From Sinorhizobium saheli (GTDB taxonomy: Bacteria > Pseudomonadota > Alphaproteobacteria > Rhizobiales > Rhizobiaceae), in contig NZ_LNQB01000098.1 of assembly GCF_001651875.1 (NCBI RefSeq), forward strand, positions 1 through 62,953: a DNA stretch of 62,953 nt, given 5' to 3'. A model generated the notes under the pieces. It was not told where the DNA came from and searched no databases. It saw only the letters and a program-made list of their open reading frames with translations. The position numbers and the translations under genes were made by a program. Shown piece after piece: positions 33,448 through 43,597 of the stretch; the first letter of the stretch is position 1; the number at the start of each line of letters is the position of its first letter.

Positions 33448-34737
33448 ATGGATAACAAACGTCGTTTTGCGCTGGTCGGCACCGGCAACCGCGGCACCAC
33501 CATGTGGGGAAGGGAGCTTCTCGCCGGCTGGCGCGGCCAAGTCGACCTCGTCGCCATTGCCGACACGAACGCGCTGAGGGCGGAACGCGCCCGCACGATG
33601 ATCGCCACGAACGCGCCGATCTACGGCGACGTCGACGCGATGCTCGCCGAGGCGCGGCCGGACCTCGTCATCGTCTGCACGCCGGACGACACCCATGACG
33701 ACATCGTCGTGCGCGCGCTCGAATCCGGCGCCGACGTCATCACCGAAAAGCCGATGTCGACGACGGTCGACAAGATCCGCCGCATCCTGGAGGCGGAGAA
33801 GCGCACCGGCCGGCGGGTGGACGTCTCCTTCAACTACCGCTTCGCGCCGACGGCGGCGCGCATCAAGGAACTCATCAACGCCGGCGAGATCGGCCGCGTC
33901 ACCTCCGTCGACTTCCACTGGTATCTCGATACACGCCATGGCGCCGATTATTTCCGCCGCTGGCACGCCTATACGGAGCGCTCCGGCAGCCTCTTCGTGC
34001 ACAAGGCGACGCACCATTTCGACCTCCTGAACTGGTACCTAGACAGCGATCCGGAGACCGTCTCGGCCTTCGCCGACCTCCAGATGTACGGCCGCAAGGG
34101 GCCGTTTCGCGGTCCGCGCTGCAAGCTCTGTCCGCACAAGGGCGAGTGCGATTTCTTCCTCGATCTCGAGGCCGATCCCTTCCTCGATGCGCTCTACGAG
34201 GAGCCGTCCGGGATCGACGGCTATTTCCGCGACGGCTGCGTCTTCCGCGAGGACATCGACATTCCCGACACGATGGTCGCGAACATCCGCTATCGCAACA
34301 ATGTCCACGTCTCCTATTCCTTGAACACCTTCCAGCCGATCGAGGGCCACCACATCGCCTTCAACGGCACCAGGGGGCGGATCGAGCTTCGCCAGTTCGA
34401 AGACCAGCCCTGGGAGACGCCGGAGGAAGACGTCATCCTGCTCGTCCGCAATTTCCCCAAGGGCAAGCCGGCGGTTGAGCGCATCGCTGTTCCGCATTCC
34501 CCCGGCGGGCATTACGGCGGCGACGACCGCATGCGGAACATGCTTTTCCACCCCGGCGCGAGCGATCCGCTCGGCCAGAGGGCCGGCGCCCGGGCCGGCG
34601 CCATGTCCGTCCTCTGCGGCATCGCGGCGCTGACGAGCGCACGTACCGGCAAGCTGGTGCGGCTTGTCGAACTGATGCCGGAGCTGTTCGAGGGCGACGG
34701 TCAGGCGGTTCACAAGGTGGCCGCGCGGGCGGGGTAA
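33448..34737 (+). CDS. Gfo/Idh/MocA-family oxidoreductase with a cysteine cluster
   Basis: The largest of the four family members here, 429 residues. It has a Rossmann loop (RFALVGTGNRGTTMWG), an EKP motif at 100-102 (VITEKPMSTT) and substrate-domain His residues (VHKATHHFDLLNWYL). Between the two halves it carries Cys225-x2-Cys228-x5-Cys234 (CKLCPHKGEC), which looks like a metal or structural knuckle. The ATG at 33448 follows GAGGAAG; a longer frame to 33379 lacks similarity. It stands as its own unit behind palindrome C, which links it to the region's other genes. The substrate is unknown. Confidence 0.87.
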   Translation: MDNKRRFALVGTGNRGTTMWGRELLAGWRGQVDLVAIADTNALRAERARTMIATNAPIYGDVDAMLAEARPDLVIVCTPDDTHDDIVVRALESGADVITEKPMSTTVDKIRRILEAEKRTGRRVDVSFNYRFAPTAARIKELINAGEIGRVTSVDFHWYLDTRHGADYFRRWHAYTERSGSLFVHKATHHFDLLNWYLDSDPETVSAFADLQMYGRKGPFRGPRCKLCPHKGECDFFLDLEADPFLDALYEEPSGIDGYFRDGCVFREDIDIPDTMVANIRYRNNVHVSYSLNTFQPIEGHHIAFNGTRGRIELRQFEDQPWETPEEDVILLVRNFPKGKPAVERIAVPHSPGGHYGGDDRMRNMLFHPGASDPLGQRAGARAGAMSVLCGIAALTSARTGKLVRLVELMPELFEGDGQAVHKVAARAG

Positions 34738-34839
34738 GGATCCCGCTCTGGGGCGGACGTCCGCACCGGGACAGGAAACGGGTGGCGACAGACGGCGAGG
34801 CGCAATAGCCATCTCCTGCAACAGAAGCAGGAGATGAAG

Positions 34840-35598
34840 ATGGAACTGACGAACAAGACAATCATCATCACCGGAGCGAGCAGCGGGATAGGAGCCGCCG
34901 CCGCGAGATTGTTCGCATCCGAGGGCGCCAATGTCGTTCTGGCCGCCCGACGAGCCGACGAACTCCGCAGCGTTGCCGATGACATCACCAGGGGCGGCGG
35001 TAGCGCCGTCTATCGTCCCGGTGATCTGCTGGATGAAGTCTATGCGACGACACTGACCGAACTGGCTCTTGAGCGTTTCGGCAGCCTCGATGGTGCGTTC
35101 AACAATGCAGGGGTCGTCGGCGACATGACGCCGGTGCCCGACATGTCCATCGAGAACTGGAACGCAGTTCTTGCGACGAACTTGACCAGTGCGTTCTGGG
35201 CCGCCAAGGCCCAGGTGCCGGTCCTGAAGGAACAGGGAGGCGGCTCCATTGTCTTCACCTCTTCCTTCGTCGGTTTCAGCAACGGGGGACTGCCCGGCAT
35301 GGCAGCCTATGCAGCCTCGAAGGCGGGGCTCATCGGTTTTGTCCAGTCCATTGCTGCCGAGCATGCCGCCGATGGGGTCCGGGTCAACGCGCTGTTGCCG
35401 GGAGGCACCGTTACCCCTGCCGCTGGCGAAGGCAATCCCGACGCCTTGACCTTCATTTCGGGCCTGCACCCGATGAAGAGGATGGCTTCCCCCCTGGAGA
35501 TCGCCCAGGCCGCGCTTTTCCTGCTATCCGACCGGTCCCGATTCATGACCGGCAGTCCGATGGTGGTCGACGGAGGCATGTCGGTGCGCCTCCTATAG
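34840..35598 (+). CDS. SDR-family oxidoreductase
   Basis: A 252-residue classical short-chain dehydrogenase: TGASSGIG near the N-terminus, NNAGVVGD, catalytic Ser (IVFTSSFVGFS) and Tyr-x3-Lys (YAASKAG), and a standard C-terminus (SRFMTGSPMVVDGG). The ATG at 34840 is preferred because AGGAG is 6 bp upstream; the in-frame ATG at 34834 abuts that site. It lies alone between the carbohydrate region and the nucleoside transporter, with no close operon partner. The substrate is unknown. Confidence 0.9.
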   Translation: MELTNKTIIITGASSGIGAAAARLFASEGANVVLAARRADELRSVADDITRGGGSAVYRPGDLLDEVYATTLTELALERFGSLDGAFNNAGVVGDMTPVPDMSIENWNAVLATNLTSAFWAAKAQVPVLKEQGGGSIVFTSSFVGFSNGGLPGMAAYAASKAGLIGFVQSIAAEHAADGVRVNALLPGGTVTPAAGEGNPDALTFISGLHPMKRMASPLEIAQAALFLLSDRSRFMTGSPMVVDGGMSVRLL

Positions 35599-35937
35599 CG
35601 GAGCGAAGCTGTCGCGACGGTGTTGTTCGGCGGCTTCCGCGGCCGCCATTGGAAGTACGAGCAAGACCCCTCCCCAACCCCTCCCACCTACGGCGAGGGG
35701 TTGGGAGGGGTTCTCGGGAGCCGCCATTCGCCCTTAATGTCGCCTCGTCCCGCCCCATCTCCCCTGTGCATATTCGCGCTGGACTCTCACCAGTGATCCG
35801 GTGACAGTATAAGGAGATCGCGATTTAAGGGCTTTCGCGGCCGAAAATCGGTGATAAACCTATACCAAATGGTAAAAAAAGCCGGCACGGTTTTGGGAAG
35901 GAGGCCGAAGCGGGCGCAAAGGGGATTGCAGGCCGAT
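35599..35937. other. Intergenic region with hairpin and promoter-like palindrome
   Basis: No convincing gene. It contains the C-rich hairpin described separately at 35667-35710 and, near the right end, TACCAAATGGTA (35863-35874) with arms TACCA/TGGTA, a possible operator for the nucleoside transporter unit. No purine riboswitch core was recognised. Confidence 0.45.
35667..35710. terminator. C/G-rich hairpin, probable terminator of the SDR gene
   Basis: Left arm CCCCTCCCCAACCCCTC and right arm GAGGGGTTGGGAGGGG pair with one bulged C around an 11-base loop. It lies about 70 bp after the SDR stop; no long U-run follows. Confidence 0.5.
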
Positions 35938-37473
35938 ATGGATGATATTGCCATCGAATTGCGTGGGATCGACAAGAGCTTCGGGCTGGTCCACGCCAAC
36001 AAGGACATCAACCTCAAGGTTCGCAAGGGCACGATCCACGGCATCATCGGCGAAAACGGCGCCGGCAAATCGACGCTGATGTCGATCCTCTACGGCTTCT
36101 ATCAGGCCGACCGCGGCGAAATCCTGGTCTGCGGCAAGCAGGTCTCCATTCGCGATCCGAACACGGCGATCTCCGTCGGCATCGGCATGGTGCACCAGCA
36201 CTTCATGCTGGTCGAGAATTTCACCGTGCTCGAAAACGTCATGCTCGGCGCCGAGGACAGCCAGATCCTCAACAAGGGCATAAACAAGGCGCGGCAGGAA
36301 CTGAAGCGGCTCGAGAAGGAATATGCGCTCGAGGTCAATCCCGACGCCCTGATCGAGGAACTGCCGGTCGGGCTTCAGCAGCGCGTGGAAATCCTGAAGG
36401 CGCTCTACCGCAGGGCCGATATCCTCATCCTCGACGAGCCGACCGGCGTTTTGACGCCGGCCGAGGCCGATCATCTCTTCCGCATCCTCGGCCAGCTCAA
36501 GGCCCAGGGAAAGACGATCATCCTGATCACCCATAAGCTGCGCGAGATCATGGCGATCACCGACGAGGTCTCGGTGATGCGCCGCGGCGAAATGGTCGCG
36601 ACCCGCACGACCCGCGAGACCACGGTCGAGGAACTCGCCGAGCTCATGGTCGGCCGCCGCGTGCTGCTGCGCGTCCAGAAGGGCGAGGCGAAGCCCGGCG
36701 ACGTGAAGCTCGCGGTGCAAGGGCTGACCGTCAAGGACAGCCGCGGCGTCACCATGGTCGACGACGTCTCCTTCGAGGTGCGGGCCGGCGAGATCGTCGG
36801 CATCGCCGGGGTCGCCGGCAACGGCCAGTCGGAACTGCTCGAAGCGATCGCCGGCATCCGCAGGGCGACCTCCGGAACGGTGCTCCTGAACGGCAGGTCC
36901 GTCGACGTGACGGGGCACAGGGACCCCGCCGAGCTCAGGGCTCGCGGGCTCGCGCATGTGCCGGAGGATCGCCACCATGTCGGCCTCGTTCTCAAGTTCG
37001 AGGAGAGCGAGAACGCCATCCTCGGCTATCACAACGATCCGCGCTACCTGAACGGCGTCTTCCTCGACATCGACGCGATCCGCAAGGATGCCGAGGAGAA
37101 GATCGCCAAATACGATATCCGCCCGCCCAATGCGCGGCTGAAAACGGCGAATTTCTCCGGCGGCAACCAGCAGAAGATCGTGCTCGCCCGCGAGATGGAG
37201 CGCGGGCCGGACGTGCTGATCATCGGCCAGCCGACCCGCGGCGTCGACGTCGGCGCGATCGAATTCATCCACAAGCGGATCATCGAAATGCGCGACCAGG
37301 GCAAGGCCGTGCTGCTCGTCTCGGTCGAGCTCGACGAGATCCGTTCCCTTTCCGACCGCATCCTCGTGATGTTTGCGGGCCGCGTCGTCGGCGAGCGCAG
37401 CCCGGAAGCGAGCGAGGGCGAGCTCGGCCTCCTGATGGCCGGTGTCGAAGGCCGCAAGGAGGCCGCAGGATGA
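35938..37473 (+). CDS. Nucleoside (BMP-type) ABC transporter ATP-binding protein, two ATPase domains
   Basis: A 511-residue protein with two tandem ATPase domains. The first has GENGAGKST, LPVGLQQRVEILKAL and LILDEPTGVLTPAEA. The second has the degenerate GVAGNGQSELLEAI, a SGGNQQKIVLAREM signature and LIIGQPTRGVD. The combination VG-LQQ and QPTRGVD is that of the guanosine/purine-nucleoside (YufO/NupO-type) importers rather than of ribose RbsA. The ATG at 35938 (MDDIAIEL) begins the homologous part; the open frame from 35851 is unlikely. The ATGA overlap with the permease shows coupling. The usual BMP-family binding protein is absent from the window. Confidence 0.9.
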   Translation: MDDIAIELRGIDKSFGLVHANKDINLKVRKGTIHGIIGENGAGKSTLMSILYGFYQADRGEILVCGKQVSIRDPNTAISVGIGMVHQHFMLVENFTVLENVMLGAEDSQILNKGINKARQELKRLEKEYALEVNPDALIEELPVGLQQRVEILKALYRRADILILDEPTGVLTPAEADHLFRILGQLKAQGKTIILITHKLREIMAITDEVSVMRRGEMVATRTTRETTVEELAELMVGRRVLLRVQKGEAKPGDVKLAVQGLTVKDSRGVTMVDDVSFEVRAGEIVGIAGVAGNGQSELLEAIAGIRRATSGTVLLNGRSVDVTGHRDPAELRARGLAHVPEDRHHVGLVLKFEESENAILGYHNDPRYLNGVFLDIDAIRKDAEEKIAKYDIRPPNARLKTANFSGGNQQKIVLAREMERGPDVLIIGQPTRGVDVGAIEFIHKRIIEMRDQGKAVLLVSVELDEIRSLSDRILVMFAGRVVGERSPEASEGELGLLMAGVEGRKEAAG

Positions 37474-38603
37474 GCACACCCTATGCGAAGCTTCCGGGAT
37501 GGGTCGAATACGGCCTCGTCCCGCTGGTCAACCTCGCCGTTGCCTTTCTCGTCGCCGGCCTCGTCGTGCTGCTCGTCGGCGAGAATCCGCTCGAGGCCGC
37601 CTACCACCTGATCAACGGCGCCTTCGGCCGCGGCGAATATATCGGCTTCACGCTCTATTACGCCACCACCTTCATCTTCACCGGCCTTGCCGTCGCGGTC
37701 GCCTTCCATGCCGGGCTCTTCAACATCGGCGGCGAGGGCCAGGCCTATGTCGGCGGCATCGGCGTGGCGCTCGCCTGCCTGTGGCTCGACAAGGTGATGC
37801 CCTGGTACGTGGTCTTCCCGCTCGCCATCCTCGGCTCGGTCTTCTTCGGCGCGCTCTGGGCGTTCCTGCCCGGCTGGCTGCAGGCGAAGCGCGGCAGCCA
37901 CATCGTCATCACCACCATCATGTTCAACTTCATCGCCTCGAGCCTGATGGTCTATCTCCTGACGCGCGTCCTGAAGCCGCTCGGCTCGATGGCGCCGCAG
38001 ACCAGGACCTTCGCCGAGGGCGGGCAATTGCCGAAGCTCGATTGGCTCCTGTCGATCTTCGGTCTCGACGTCGGCACGGCGCCGTTCAACATTTCCTTCC
38101 TGCTGGCGCTCGCCGCCGCCTTCGGCGTCTGGGTGCTGATCTGGCGCACCCGGCTCGGCTACGAGATGCGCACCATGGGCCATAGCCCATCGGCCGCGCG
38201 CTATGCCGGCATTCGCGAGAGCCGCATCACCGTCATCACCATGATGATCTCCGGCGGGCTTGCCGGGATGATGGCCTTGAACCCGATCATGGGCGAGCAG
38301 TTCCGCATGCAGCTCGATTTCGTCCAGGGCGCCGGCTTCGTCGGCATCGCCGTCGCGCTGATGGGCCGCTCGCATCCGGGCGGCATCATCCCCGCCGCGA
38401 TCCTCTTCGGCGTCCTCTACCAGGGCGGGGCGGAGATCGCCTTCGAGATGCCGTCGATCTCGCGCGACATGATCGTCATCATCCAGGGCCTCGTCATCCT
38501 CTTTGCCGGTGCGCTCGAAAACATGTTCCGGCCGGCGATCACGCGCGCCTTCGCGATGCGCGGCCAGCGCGCGGCCGCCGTCGTCCAGGCCAAGGGAGCC
38601 TGA
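37470..38603 (+). CDS. Nucleoside ABC transporter permease 1 (YufP/NupP-like)
   Basis: The product is a 377-residue permease of the BPD_transp_2 family. It shows GLAVAVAFHAGLFNIGGEGQAYVGG, the family hallmark, IVITTIMFNFIASSLMVYLL and RESRITVITMMISGGLAGMMALN. It overlaps the ATPase gene by 4 bp and is followed 4 bp later by the second permease. It is predicted to form half of the transmembrane channel for purine or pyrimidine nucleosides. Confidence 0.92.
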   Translation: MSTPYAKLPGWVEYGLVPLVNLAVAFLVAGLVVLLVGENPLEAAYHLINGAFGRGEYIGFTLYYATTFIFTGLAVAVAFHAGLFNIGGEGQAYVGGIGVALACLWLDKVMPWYVVFPLAILGSVFFGALWAFLPGWLQAKRGSHIVITTIMFNFIASSLMVYLLTRVLKPLGSMAPQTRTFAEGGQLPKLDWLLSIFGLDVGTAPFNISFLLALAAAFGVWVLIWRTRLGYEMRTMGHSPSAARYAGIRESRITVITMMISGGLAGMMALNPIMGEQFRMQLDFVQGAGFVGIAVALMGRSHPGGIIPAAILFGVLYQGGAEIAFEMPSISRDMIVIIQGLVILFAGALENMFRPAITRAFAMRGQRAAAVVQAKGA

Positions 38604-38607
38604 AGCC

Positions 38608-39579
38608 ATGGATTTCTTCCACGTCCTCGTCGTGCTCCTGGAATCGACCATCCGCGTCTCGGTGCCGCTGCTCTTTGCGGCGCTCGCCGGGCTCTTCACC
38701 GAGCGGGCCGGCGTTTTCGACATCGGGCTCGAGGGCAAGATGCTCGGCGCCGCCTTCGCCGCCGGCGCCGTCGCTGCCGTCACCCAGTCGGTCTGGGCCG
38801 GCCTCCTCGCGGCGATCCTCGTTTCGGTGCTGCTGTCGCTGGTCCACGGCTATGCGTCGATCACCCAGCGCGGCAACCAGATCGTCTCCGGAGTGGCAAT
38901 CAATTTCATCGTCGCCGGCTCCACCGTGATCCTCGGCGAAGCCTGGTTCCGCCAGGGCGGCCGCACGCCGGCGCTCGCCGACGGCGCACGGTTCCAGACG
39001 ATCAGTCTGCCGGAAGCGGACGTTATCCGCGAGGTGCCGTTCCTCGGGCCGATCTATGCGGACCTGCTGTCCGGACATTTCCTCTTGACCTACATCGCCT
39101 TCGCCATGGTGCCGGCGAGCTGGTGGGTGCTCTACCGCACCCGCTTCGGGCTCAGGCTCCGCGCGGTCGGCGAGAACCCCGGCGCGGTCGATACCGCCGG
39201 CATCTCGGTGATCTGGCTCCGGTACCGGGCGGTCATCTGCTGCGGCATCCTCTGCGGCTTTGCCGGCGCCTATCTGTCGCTGGCGATGACTGCCGGCTTC
39301 GTCAAGGGCATGACCGCGGGCAAGGGCTATATCGCGCTGGCGGCGCTCATCTTCGCCAAGTGGCGGCCGGTCAATATCATGTTCGCCTGCCTGCTCTTCG
39401 GCTTCCTCGATGCGCTGGCGATCCGGCTGCAGGGCACGCCGCTGCCGCTCGTCGGCCAGGTTCCGGTGCAATTCATGCAGGCGCTGCCCTATATCCTCAC
39501 CGTCATCCTCCTTGCCGGCTTCATCGGCAAGGCCATACCGCCGAAGGCCGGCGGCGTACCCTATGTAAAGGAGCGTTAG
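38608..39579 (+). CDS. Nucleoside ABC transporter permease 2 (YufQ/NupQ-like)
   Basis: The product is a 323-residue permease. GLFTERAGVFDIGLEGKMLGAAFAA and QIVSGVAINFIVAGST are typical of the second BMP-type permease, and the C-terminal half has YIALAALIFAKWRPVNIMFACLLFG. The ATG at 38608 (MDFFHVL) follows the permease-1 stop by 4 bp. It is 8 bp before the cytidine deaminase gene. It forms the channel with permease 1. Confidence 0.92.
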   Translation: MDFFHVLVVLLESTIRVSVPLLFAALAGLFTERAGVFDIGLEGKMLGAAFAAGAVAAVTQSVWAGLLAAILVSVLLSLVHGYASITQRGNQIVSGVAINFIVAGSTVILGEAWFRQGGRTPALADGARFQTISLPEADVIREVPFLGPIYADLLSGHFLLTYIAFAMVPASWWVLYRTRFGLRLRAVGENPGAVDTAGISVIWLRYRAVICCGILCGFAGAYLSLAMTAGFVKGMTAGKGYIALAALIFAKWRPVNIMFACLLFGFLDALAIRLQGTPLPLVGQVPVQFMQALPYILTVILLAGFIGKAIPPKAGGVPYVKER

Positions 39580-39587
39580 TCCACACC

Positions 39588-39983
39588 ATGCCCAAGAACG
39601 AGCTCTTCGTCGCGGCGCGTGAAGCCATGGCAAAGGCGCATGCGCCCTATTCCAAGTTTCCGGTGGGGGCGGCGATCCGCGCCGAGGACGGCAGGATCTA
39701 TACCGGCGCCAATATCGAGAACCTGTCGTTTCCGGAAGGCTGGTGCGCGGAGACGACGGCGATCAGCCATATGGTGATGGCCGGGCAGCGCAAGATCATG
39801 GAGGTGGCGGTCGTCGCCGAGAAGCTCGCGCTCTGCCCGCCCTGCGGCGGCTGCCGCCAGCGGCTCGCGGAATTTTCCGGCGCCAGCACGCGCATCTATC
39901 TCTGCGACGAGACGGGCATCAAGAAGTCGCTGGCGCTCTCCGATCTCCTGCCGCACAGCTTCGAGACCGAGATCCTCGGATGA
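39588..39983 (+). CDS. cdd: Cytidine deaminase
   Basis: The product is a 131-residue tetramer-type cytidine deaminase that turns (deoxy)cytidine into (deoxy)uridine. The zinc site is complete: Cys-Ala-Glu in GWCAETTAISH (Glu is the proton shuttle) and PCGGCRQRL. The N-terminal KAHAPYSKFPVGAA and TGANIENLSFPEG are substrate-binding blocks. It follows the nucleoside permease by 8 bp and overlaps the next gene as ATGA, so it acts directly on imported nucleosides. Confidence 0.95.
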   Translation: MPKNELFVAAREAMAKAHAPYSKFPVGAAIRAEDGRIYTGANIENLSFPEGWCAETTAISHMVMAGQRKIMEVAVVAEKLALCPPCGGCRQRLAEFSGASTRIYLCDETGIKKSLALSDLLPHSFETEILG

Positions 39984-40777
39984 CGGCGGCGGCGGAATTC
40001 CTCAAGGGCAAGCTCGGCACGCTCGCGCCGCGCTACGGCATCGTGCTCGGTTCCGGCCTCGGCTCGCTCATCGACGCGGTGGCCGACCCGGTCCGCGTTC
40101 CCTATGCGGAGCTTCCCGGTTTCCCGGTGGGCAGCGTCTCCGGCCATGCCGGGGAACTCGTTGCCGGCAGGCTTGGTGACGTTCCCGTCGCCGTGCTCTC
40201 CGGTCGCGTCCATTTCTACGAGCGTGGCGATGCCAACGCCATGCGCGTGCCGATCGAAACGTTGAAGCGGATCGGCGTCGAAAGCCTCATTCTCACCAAT
40301 TCCGCCGGATCGGTGCGTGAGGACATGCCGCCTGGCTCGGTGATGCGCATCGCCGACCACATCGCCTTCTCCGGCGCCAATCCGCTGATCGGCGTCGACA
40401 GCGACGATCGCTTCGTCGGCATGACCAACGCCTATGACGCGGCTCTCGCCGAGCGGATGGAGGAGGCGGCCGACCGGCTCGGCATCCCGCTCGCCCGCGG
40501 CGTCTACATGTGGTTCTCCGGCCCGAGCTTCGAGACCCCGGCGGAAATCCGCATGGCCCGGGTTCTCGGCGCCGATGCCGTCGGCATGTCGACGGTTCCG
40601 GAGGTCATCCTCGCCCGGTTTTTCGGCCTGAGGGTCGCGGCCGCCTCCGTCATCACCAATTTCGCGGCCGGCATGACCGGGGCTGAGCTCAGCCATCAGG
40701 AGACCAAGGAGATGGCGCCCTTCGGCGGCCAGCGGCTGGCGGCGATCCTGAAAGAGCTGATCGCGAGCGAAGGCTGA
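39980..40777 (+). CDS. Purine nucleoside phosphorylase (trimeric PNP/MTAP family)
   Basis: A 265-residue enzyme that phosphorolyses purine nucleosides to base and (deoxy)ribose-1-phosphate. Motifs include the phosphate loop IVLGSGLGSL, VAVLSGRVHFYERGD, LTNSAGSVREDMPPGSVM, GPSFETPAEIRMARVLGADAVGMSTVPEVILARFFGL and SVITNFAAGM. The start overlaps the cdd stop (ATGA). Its size and motifs place it with PunA-type trimeric PNPs rather than hexameric DeoD. It is followed by thymidine phosphorylase with 1 bp between them. Confidence 0.93.
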   Translation: MTAAAEFLKGKLGTLAPRYGIVLGSGLGSLIDAVADPVRVPYAELPGFPVGSVSGHAGELVAGRLGDVPVAVLSGRVHFYERGDANAMRVPIETLKRIGVESLILTNSAGSVREDMPPGSVMRIADHIAFSGANPLIGVDSDDRFVGMTNAYDAALAERMEEAADRLGIPLARGVYMWFSGPSFETPAEIRMARVLGADAVGMSTVPEVILARFFGLRVAAASVITNFAAGMTGAELSHQETKEMAPFGGQRLAAILKELIASEG

Positions 40778-40778
40778 C

Positions 40779-42087
<1,309 letters not shown>

Positions 42088-42095
<8 letters not shown>

Positions 42096-42600
42096 AAAGA
42101 TGCAGCGCGCCGTCCGCGACGCGATAGGAGGACAGCCGGCTGAGGAAGGACATGCCGACGAGCGTCCCCGAAAGCGCCTTGTCCGGCAGCACCATCGCAT
42201 CGACATCCTTGAGCGAAATGCCGCCGATCTCGACGCGGTCGAGGCGGACATGGGCGGCCGCCACGATGCCGTTCGCCGTCCGTGCACGCGCGTCGAACGA
42301 AAGGCTGCCGACGGAAATGCCGAACCGCCGCGCCGCAGAGGCATTGATGGCGATGGTGCTGGCGCCGGTATCGACCAATCCATTTTCCGATCGCCCGTTG
42401 ATCCGGAAGGTGCCGATGAAATGACCGGAACGATCGGCCTCGAGGACGACGGCCTTGCCGCTCGCGTATTTGGCGGCGGTCGGCGCGGGAGCTTGCGCCG
42501 GGGCGGCCTCCCGCCGGTCGAGATAGGTCGAGGCAAGCTCCGGGACGGCAAGCGCCAGGACGGCAATTCCGCCGGCAAAGGCGAGGAGGCGTGTGATCAT
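42088..42600 (-). CDS. Retropepsin-like clan AA aspartic protease (TIGR02281-type)
   Basis: A 170-residue protein with an N-terminal membrane segment (LLAFAGGIAVLALAV) and a short Ala/Pro linker. A retropepsin-like domain follows with active-site DTGAS (GLVDTGASTIAI), FDARARTANGIVAAAHVRLDRVEIG and GMSFLSRLSSY. It is of the single-domain, periplasm-facing type common in alphaproteobacteria. The ATG at 42600 is the natural start; the open frame runs on upstream through upp antisense and should be ignored. It is convergent with deoA (8-bp overlap). The substrate is unknown, with no evident link to nucleosides. Confidence 0.85.
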
Positions 42601-42660
42601 CTGCTGGCTCCGGATGTCGGCAGGCTTTCCGCCGATTCTGGGCCGATCATCGCTAACGCC

Positions 42661-42692
42661 TTTTAAAAAAGCCGCCGGAAATCCGGCGGCCT
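42661..42692 (-). terminator. Intrinsic terminator of upp
   Basis: Perfect hairpin GCCGCCGG-N4-CCGGCGGC (42671-42690). Read on the minus strand it is followed by TTTTTT and further A/T, giving a textbook Rho-independent terminator 35 bp after the upp stop. Confidence 0.92.
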
Positions 42693-42725
42693 CGTCTTTT
42701 CCTGCGAGCCTGGTTAAGGGAAAAT

Positions 42726-43355
42726 TTATTTCGTGCCGTACATGCGGTCGCCGGCGTCGCCAAGGCCCGGCACGATGTAGCCCTTTTCGTTGAGATGGCT
42801 GTCGATCGAGGCGGTGAAGATCTGCACGTCGGGATGCGCGGTCTTGAAATTGCGGATGCCCTCGGGGGCGGCCAGCAGGCAGAGGAACCGGATGTTCTTC
42901 GCGCCGCGTTCCTTCAGCTTGTCGATCGCGGCGATCGAGGAGTTGCCGGTCGCAAGCATCGGGTCGACGACGATGACGAGCCGTTCGTTGAGGTTCTCCG
43001 GCGCCTTGAAATAATACTCGACCGGCTGCAGCGTCTCGTGGTCGCGATAGACGCCGATATGCGAGACGCGGGCCGAGGGCACGAGTTCGAGCATGCCTTC
43101 GAGCAGGCCGTTGCCGGCGCGCAGGATCGAGGCGAAGACAAGCTTCTTGCCTTCGAGCACCGGGGAGTCGGTTTCGGTGAGCGGCGTCTCGATCCGCTCC
43201 ACGGTGAGTTCCAGATCGCGCGTGACCTCGTAGCAGAGCAGCGTCGAGATTTCCTTCAGCAGCCGGCGGAAGCCCGCGGTCGAGGTCTCCTTCTTGCGCA
43301 TGATGGTCAGCTTGTGCTGCACCAGCGGATGATCGATCACTGTTACGCCGTCCAT
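42726..43355 (-). CDS. upp: Uracil phosphoribosyltransferase
   Basis: A 209-residue enzyme converting uracil and PRPP to UMP. The sequence opens [21 protein letters not shown], has the [28 protein letters not shown] block, the PRPP-binding [17 protein letters not shown] and the uracil-site C-terminus [17 protein letters not shown]. It is a single-gene unit with its own intrinsic terminator and a RIME-like element upstream. It salvages the uracil released by the phosphorylase. Confidence 0.96.
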   Translation of the reverse strand: MDGVTVIDHPLVQHKLTIMRKKETSTAGFRRLLKEISTLLCYEVTRDLELTVERIETPLTETDSPVLEGKKLVFASILRAGNGLLEGMLELVPSARVSHIGVYRDHETLQPVEYYFKAPENLNERLVIVVDPMLATGNSSIAAIDKLKERGAKNIRFLCLLAAPEGIRNFKTAHPDVQIFTASIDSHLNEKGYIVPGLGDAGDRMYGTK

Positions 43356-43452
43356 GGCTCACCTTCCCGCGAGAAATTTGAGTATTCGGCCTCTTTTCCA
43401 TGGAAAGAGGGGAGGCCGCAAGGGTGTTGGTCGAACTTGGCTGTCTCGTGAG

Positions 43453-43563
43453 CCCCTCATCCGGCCTGCCGGCCACCTTCTCCCCGCACGCGGGGCGAAG
43501 GAGACTCGCAGCGGCGCTTAAATCCCCTCTCCCCGCGTGCGGGGAGAGGGCTAGGGTGAGGGG
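43453..43563. repeat. RIME-like 111-bp mosaic element, copy 1
   Basis: It starts CCCCTCATCCGGCCTGCCGG, ends GGGTGAGGGG and has two internal hairpins (CTTCTCCCCG / CGGGGCGAAG and CCCTCTCCCCG / CGGGGAGAGGG). The same 111-bp element occurs in opposite orientation at 57954-58064. It fills the gap between add and upp. Confidence 0.85.
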
Positions 43564-43597
43564 CAAACACGCAAAGTTGTGAGGGTAACTTTCTCAG

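Noticed and set aside
35863..35874. Palindrome TACCAAATGGTA before the nucleoside transporter as a firm operator
   Set aside because: The arms are only 5 bp and there is no second copy in the window, so it is mentioned only within the intergenic entry.
39588..39983. Cys-Ala-Glu instead of His-Ala-Glu in cytidine deaminase as a possible defect
   Set aside because: Tetrameric cytidine deaminases normally use three cysteines, so this is the usual form and the enzyme looks intact.
43453..43563. Regular GC-rich palindromes considered as a CRISPR array or IS end
   Set aside because: There are no repeat-spacer units, no cas genes and no transposase. The structure is that of a RIME-like mosaic element.
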